64,000 nt of DNA from Phymorhynchus buccinoides (Eukaryota; Mollusca; Gastropoda; Neogastropoda; Raphitomidae), in contig CM065694.1 of assembly GCA_017654935.2 (NCBI GenBank), positions 5,779,258-5,843,257 on the forward strand. The letters are read 5' to 3'. Shown one piece after another: positions 53,649 to 61,654 of this stretch. Positions within the stretch are counted from its first letter, which is position 1; each line of letters begins with the position of its first letter. The notes under the pieces were generated by a model. It worked only from the letters and a program-made list of their open reading frames with translations. It was not told the DNA's origin and did no database searches. The translations under genes and the position numbers were made by a program.

Positions 53649-56600
53649 AAAGAGTGAGGAGGAGGGCAAAAGAGAAAGAGAGAGATTTTACTGTTTACTA
53701 AAAGAAATCAGAAAAAGGTGCCATCATTGAAACCTTTAGCTCTCCCCGTGGGGATACTGGTGGTGTTTCAGTACAAGTAGTTCCCCCACCTTCTGGAAGT
53801 TCTGTGCTAGCAACATCCTCTAAATAAGTAATTTATCACTCTCTTTGACTCTGCCTCGTATGTTTCTTACTATCACCTTTTTTTTATATAACTTATTGGC
53901 CCATTCTCCTGCCTTTAAAAAAAAAATTTTTTTTTTTTAAATTGCAAAACATTTCTGCTTTGAGCTCCTCCAAAATTGGAATGTGTCGGTTGAATGTAGC
54001 GGGGAGAACAGTAATCAGTGAACAGTGAAAACTGAAAACTGAATACATACGCACCTTACCCGTTATGGCCATATGGCCTGGGAATGCAGAAGAAAAAACA
54101 TTTAGCTACAGTTTAGTACACACAGACACAGAAACACACACAAACACAACAACAATAACACACAGTATTTATACGGCGCTGAATCTTGATAGAAATCAAA
54201 TCAAAGCGCACACACACGTTAGCATTTATAACGCATTCAAACAAAAACGCACTACAAAGCGAACACACACGGATGACATAAATGGAATACAGCAGAAACA
54301 GACCTAAAGGCAAGGGAGGGAAGAGAAAGAGAGCGGAGCTTTAATGACGAGGGAACAGATGGGTTTTGAGGTTAGCTTTGAAAGCAGAGAGGGTCGGTCG
54401 CTGACGGGGGAAAAGAGGAAGTTTGTTGCAGGAGGTCGGTCCTGAGACAGCAAAAGAGCGCCGACCAACACTTGAAAGCTTATACCTAGGGATCTGGAGA
54501 GAAAGAGGGTCAGAAACTGAACGCAAAGTGAGAGTTGGCGTATAAATGGAAATATTGTCACACACACACACACACACACACGCAAGTGCTACAGTTCTGA
54601 TAATCTTCTTACTTTTGCCTGTAATGTAGCATACTCTTGTTATGTAACATTGTTTTCAAATAACGCAAAGACACTACAGGGGAACCCTGCAAAACGGGCA
54701 TCTCAGTATCGCGGACATCTCGGTAACCTGGACAGTTGTACTCAGTCTCTTCCCTTCTTATTCATTACTAAAAGAGTCTTCAGTATAGCGACCACCTCGC
54801 AAATACGGACAGTTTTGACCAGTCTGTAGGGTGGTCGCAAAACTGAGGTTCGACAGTTTTCTATTCACAACTTCTACAGAGTGAATGAGTCAGTACTCCC
54901 TGTGGGGATACCGGGGGGTCTTTCACACAAATAGTTCCCCCACCTTCAGCCACTCTTCTACAAAAGACTAAGCTGTACTATGATTTTCCATTACTGCCAC
55001 AACAAAAATCATTTACTGTGGAGTTTGTGTGAATAATAATATATAACACTGGCTGCTATGGCAGTGTCAAATGCCAATTTTTGAATGTTCGTTCATTTTA
55101 ACATACTATTTATTGCAGCTTATATAATTAAATAAAGGTGTGGCTTTTTTATATAATGGATTTTAACAATTTTGGGGATGCGGCTTATATACAGGCGCAC
55201 TTTGTCATCCAAATTTTACAGAACCACTCGGCTGGTCTTTCAGATGAGACGATAAAACGAGGTCCCGTGTACCCATGCACTTAGCACACGCTAAACCCAG
55301 AGGCAACGAAAAAGTTGTTATTTGGTCCAAATTTACACACACACCCCTTTCCTTTCTCATCAGTCACACAAAAATCACATGCAAAAAAAGGTGACACACA
55401 TCTGGCTGCGCGACTCATTCTTCAGGTGGGAGCAACCCAAATTTCACAGAGACGCCACTGTGACTATAAAATACCAAATACTACATGTTCTTCAGGCGGC
55501 CTACTACAGTGGAACCTCCCTTTAAGACCTTAAAAAATCATCCAAAATGAGGTCTTATATGGGAGGGGTCTTATAAGGGAGGTCATTCTAATACTTACAA
55601 AGAAGGGCAATGTCGCGGAGAAGTAGGTCTTATGTGGGAGGGAGTCTTTATAATGGGAGGTCATTCTAATACTTACAAAGAAGGGCAATGTCTCGGAGAA
55701 GTAGGTCTTATGTGGGAGGGAGTCTTATAATGGGAGGTCATTCTAATACTTACAAAGAAGGGCAATGTCTCGGAGAAGTAGGTCTTATGTGGGAGGGAGT
55801 CTTATAATGGGAGGTCTTATAAGGGAGGTTCCAGTGTACTTGGTACTCACTGCAATCTCCTGTTCCCTGGCCATTTTCTCCTGCTTGATCCTGGACTGTT
55901 GGCGCATCTGCTGCCGCTGCTGGTCCACTTTGCTCTGCAGCAGAGCCGTGTACTCCTCGTAGTAGTAGTCGCGAAGCTTCGTCATGTCCTCTAGAACCTG
56001 CAGCTGCCTCTGGAAGTTCACACGACAAGAAAAATGAAAAGCGTGTCTAACACAATGTGCAAGAAAACCTGAAGACGCAACGAGTCAAAACGATAAAATA
56101 AAATAAGATAAAAAAATATATATTCCGTATTTTACAGACTATAAGATGCACCTGATTAAAAGGCACACACCCAAAGTTTGCACAAAACTTTGATTTTGTT
56201 ATTATAGTTTCTTACTATATTATCCGTCACATTATGAAGCGCAGGGGTCTCAGTCCAGGAAAAAAAGTATCGCCTTATAGTCTATAAATACGGTATATAA
56301 TATATAAATAAAACACACAGAAAGTTACAAAAAGAAAACGAGGAAACACGACAAGCAAACAAATAAACAGCCACCATACAGAAATTCATGTGAAAGAAGT
56401 TGGCAAAGTATAAGTTTTAAGATTGCTGTGGGCGTTATTTCTTTTGGATTGATTTGTAAAAAAAAATTGTAAATCATTTAAACCAACCAACCAACCAAAA
56501 AACACTGTTGATTTACACCGCAAACTTTTCTTTGTTTTCCAACCTTTTACAATCTGAAACAAAATGGTACATCTCCTCTTTATCTATAGATCCAGCATTA

Positions 56601-57788
56601 ATTGCTATTAATTATGTACTGCAATTGTTTTGTGCATGCAAACGAAAAAAGAAGAAGCAACATAGTAAATGGTGGTCAAAGGTCAAACATACATAATGAT
56701 ATACGAAACACCGTAACTAACCTTAATGAAAGGTTACATGCACAAATCGATGCAAGAAAATGAGTAGCTAACACAGGTAAAAACTTCAGAACCACATTCA
56801 GTCAAGTGATTTCTGACCTCTTCCAGCTGTTTTTCTTTCTCTTTGTCTCGGCTGGCATCATCTCCAAAAGTCCTCGTTTTCTTCTTCTTTTTGGGCTTTT
56901 CGCTTTGCTGAAAGTAAAATCATGATTTTCAAAATCAGCAAATTACTAAGATGCAAAAGTTGACAGATACTGAGATAGCAAACTAAACGCAGATATAGTC
57001 TCAGTCAATGTCTGCCTATAGTATCTCTCTCTCTCTTTCTCTGTTTCTAACTCTGACAGTCTATCTGTCATGTTTGTCTAAGTTAAGCATTTCAATAACA
57101 TTATCACTCATAAATTGTGCATGTACACAGACCCACATACCCTTCCCCAATTTAAATGGTGGTCTCAGACTCACATAACCTCATACACGAAACACCGTAA
57201 CTAACCTTTGAAAGGTTTCAAATCGATGCAAGAAAATTTAACACAGGTAAAAATCAGAACCACATTTTGATTTCTGACCTCTTCCAGCTGTTTTTCTTTC
57301 TCTTTGTCTCGGCTGGCATTCTAAGTCCTCGTTTTCTTCTTCTTTTTGGGCTTTTCGCTTTGCTGAAAGTAAAATCATGATTTTCAAAATCAGCAAAACT
57401 AAGATGCAAAAGTTGACACTGAGATAGCAAACTAAACGCAGATATAGTCTCAGTCAATGTCTGCCTATAGTACCCTCTCTCCTTTCTCTGTTTTATACTG
57501 TAGTATCTGTCTGTCTGTCTCTCTCTGCTTGTTTCTTTTTCATGTTTAGATTCAATTCTAATAAGCATTTCAATAACATTTCACTTACATAAATTATGCA
57601 TGTACACAGACCCACATACCCTTCCCCAATTTATATGTATATACTAGACTCACATAACCTCATACACCCACACCTATCGATCCCCCAGACAGGCATTCAA
57701 AATACCACAGACACTTACACATGCACACGTATACAATACATTTTATTTGTCTAAGATCACTGTAAGGTGGATAGACGCTAGATTGAAG

Positions 57789-57824
<36 letters not shown>

Positions 57825-60422
57825 AGGGCTCCCAAGGACACCCATTTGGGGGTCTATGAAGTACTAAAATTCTAAAGGACCCTCTAAAAGAATGTCAGGA
57901 GGTCCCAGGGATGCACTAGAAAAATTATTTTTAGCATTCACAATGCCACTAGGACCCTCTATCCCGCCTCTAGGATCCTCTATACTGTAAGTGAAGGAGT
58001 CCCTGGGACCCCTTGTTTTGCGGGGTGATTGGGAGCCCTGCACATGCACACACACACACATTTTAGCACACTTCGAAAAATCTAATCTTTACCAACCTTC
58101 AAAAGAGGGGCTCCTGCATCTTCCATCCCATACTCTGTAAGAATGTAAGGCAGTGTTGGACGATTGCGGAACTGGTACAAATTCTTCATTCGACTGAGAT
58201 CAATATTCAAGGCCACTTTTTTTTCTTCTGCTTTATCATCTTCCTCTGCTTCTTCTTCTTCTTCGTCTTCTTCTGCTTCTCCAATTTCTTTCTCATCTGA
58301 GTTTTCTTCACCATTCTGGGCAGTGTCTTCTGTATCTTTGTTTCTGCCCTGGGTATCGATATCTTCTGTGTTGTGTGTTGCGTGATTGGTGTCCTTATTT
58401 TTAGGGGCAGAATCTTCTCCTTTGGATGTTTTGCTCTCCCCAGGGGTTTTTTCCTGTTTGAAAGAAGGGGAATTTAAACACAGAAGAACAAAATATAAGA
58501 AATTTAGAAACAAAAGAGCACAATTCATATGGTATAATGCAATCATGCACGCACGCGCGCACGTACACGCACGCGCACACACACACACACACATACGCAC
58601 ACACACAGTAAAAATAATATAATAATAAAGGGAAGAAAAAGATTAGTACTGTAGTTACAACACTATTATAATAGCATTGTGGTGAAAATCTGTTTAACGT
58701 CCTCCGGTCTGAAACAGACACATATGGGACATCAGTAGATATAAAGATGGTGGGAACGATCCTGGAGACAATGCCCGAAGGCAGTGAAACTCCAGGAAAG
58801 TCCCGAATTTTTAACGATACAGATGTATAATATTATAATAGCATTGAATGAAAATCCGTTTAACGTCCTCCGGTCTGAAACAGACACATATGGGACATCA
58901 GTAGATATAAAGATGGTGGGAACGAAGCTGGAGGCAATGCCCGGAGGCAGTGTAACTCCAGGAAAGTCCCAAATTTTTTAACGATACAGATGTATAATCT
59001 ATGTAGCACACTAGTGTGAAGCAGTATAATTATAATAGCATTACAATAGTCCTACATTATTATAGTGTCAATTGTATTTTGTTAATTCCTTCTAAAGGAG
59101 AAATCCTATTAATAATGATGTCATGATGATGATGGTGGTGTTGATGATGATGATGATGTTTGTAAACTTAAAATGGAAAGCATATTTGTTTTGAGAATCA
59201 GAATGTTCTCCTACAATATATGAGCCTGAGTCGCTCAGACAGTGCAGATAAGTGAAATTAATGACTTCCCTTGGATTTGACATCATCAATTATTAATGGT
59301 TGGGACAACCCCCCAATATGGAGAACTTTGCTTTTGCATGCACTGCGACTACATTGGGAAGATAACATAAATCTTGAAATAATTCAGCTCTCATTTGTGT
59401 GTGAATGAATCAGCTTACCCGCTAGTTTGCAACTACGTTGAGCTTTCTGATCTAATCATTGGTAAAAAAACAACAACGTAACTTAGCGCGGAAAAGAATG
59501 TTCACTTAACTCATCAATCACTCGGACTATAGCCTGTATAGGCTACTAGGTGGCAAATGAGATGGCTTAGCAGAAAGATTAATCATTGGCGTGAAGTTCT
59601 ATCACCTTTCCAAAAATATTCAAGAGTCGTACGTTAATACTCCAAATCTGGACCCACAGTCAACCCATTTCGTGAACATCTGCAAGGCTATTTTTTACCT
59701 TGACCTTCGATATAGGTGCAGAGGTAGCCTTCATTCAGTTTTGATAAACTTATGAATCGGACATAATTTTGCTTGTCGACGCCAGCTTCATTCAGAAAAT
59801 GGTCTCAAGTTTGCTTCGATTTTCTGTACATAAATGTAAAAGTTTTCAAGACTCTTTTTTACAAGCAATTTTGAAGCATTCTAGGCCTAGTGTTCGGATT
59901 GACTGACGTCAACTGCAAGGAATGTGACGTATTCTGCAGATGCGCAGTCTAGCACGGAACAAAGAAAACTTTGGTAAGTCAAAAGTGAAAGCAGTCGATA
60001 ATTCACTTCGGATTTTTCATTATGTAACAGCATCAAGGTAAGAATATCTTTACTTCAAAACATCTACTGTGTTTTTTAAGAAACATTCTTTTACTGGCTT
60101 TACTCTATTTTTTTTATTTTTCATGTATGTTTTTTGTAAACAAATCAAGTTTTATCAAGTCTTGAGTTTCTCCATTCAGTTGGAAAATTTTGTCACAAGC
60201 TTTTCTCTTTCAACTTTTGTATGAAAAACAGACTTATGATTCAACAAAACAGCAGCTCCTTTTACAAACGGCTGATGCAAAACGCATTTTTATGACATAT
60301 ATGCCTATTTATCTTTCATTGCATTGGCACAACTTTGAGAAATATGTGAACATTTTTGGCTCACATCGTTTTTTAAAACAAAGTGAGTCTATAGTATCGT
60401 ACATGTTTGGTTGTGTGTCTGT

Positions 60423-60467
<45 letters not shown>

Positions 60468-61600
60468 GCGTCCGTGGCCCCGACCTTTAACCTTAACTCA
60501 AACCTTAACGTTGTCATTTTCTCTAAACATATAAGGCGTTAGAGGGTTAAAATTAGCAGGATACTTGATTTTGACGTGAGCCTTCAAGTCACGACGATCA
60601 AAGCAGTCAGATACATTGATAAAGAACAAAATAAAGATAAGGTTGTGCAACCTTGAACCTTGACTCAGTCACACTCTTCAAACTAAAGACTCTCACTCTC
60701 CACTGAAACTTTAACGTTGTCATTTTCTCAAAAAAACATAAGATGATAGAGGGTTAAAGTTAGCAGGATACTTGATTTTGACGTGAGCCTTCAAGTCATG
60801 GCGATCAAAGCAGTCAGATACATCGGTAAGGAACAAAAGAAAGAAAATCATTTGTTGTAACTGTTGTGTTGTACCGAGTAGGAGATACATACTGGAAAGA
60901 AGACTCTCCATTAGATATACAAAAACGCTCTTTAAAAAGAAACACAAGACTTCAGGTGTGTACAAATAGGTACATTTTAACGTCGTCAACTTATATTTTC
61001 TGTAACAAATGGATGTACCGAGTGTGTGCGTTGACGGCCCGGTTGTTTAGCTTTTATTTGCGCCTTTGAGTAACGGTTGTTCGTGTTCATTTGCCCATCA
61101 TCTCTGCGCACAACTTAGCCTACTGCACTTCCGGCAACAAGGCCTAGGCCTAGAGTCCATGCCTTACCTCATAATCAAGACGACGTACTTAACATTTAGC
61201 CTACATTCATTTCAGTCTTGAAAAAAAATATACGGAAAATCCAGGGTTCGTCGATTTCACTGCCTTCGATGTAAGAATCCTTTGTTAGTCCTAGACGATT
61301 GATCACCACGAGCAAAGACTGTACAGGGGAAGATAAACATGGATGAGCTTGCTGGCTGTGACCTTGACCTTTGCTTTGTGGCAGAGGGGGGGGGGGAGAA
61401 TTAACGAAACGAAAATAAAATATTAGGACTAATATAAAATATCTTACAGAAATGTAGATGATGTGGAACACGTTTTCATCGCATGAACGATCAGTTTAAA
61501 ACAGTAACAGATCACGCAACTTCAATTATTAATTTTCTAAGAGTAAGAGGCTTAGACCCACAGGCAAAGACTAGGCCTACTACAGGTGTCCGTAGGCTGG

Positions 61601-61654
<54 letters not shown>

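Larger units (their letters stand above)
56702..57665. repeat. Tandem duplication of about 480 bp containing an exon
   Basis: 'cgaaacaccgtaactaacc' starts copies at 56702 and 57186; both include the Lys-rich exon and its flanks. The 57186 copy differs by many 2-10 bp deletions. Confidence 0.85.

Noticed and set aside
59092..59289. Minus-strand frame with HCLSDSGSYIVGE as a missing exon of the minus gene
   Set aside because: No acceptor and donor pair around it gives a consistent phase with exons 61318 and 58453.
60530..60820. Duplicated HDLKAHVKIKYPANFNPL frame as two tandem exons
   Set aside because: No AG acceptor precedes either copy; better explained as a tandem duplication of non-coding sequence.
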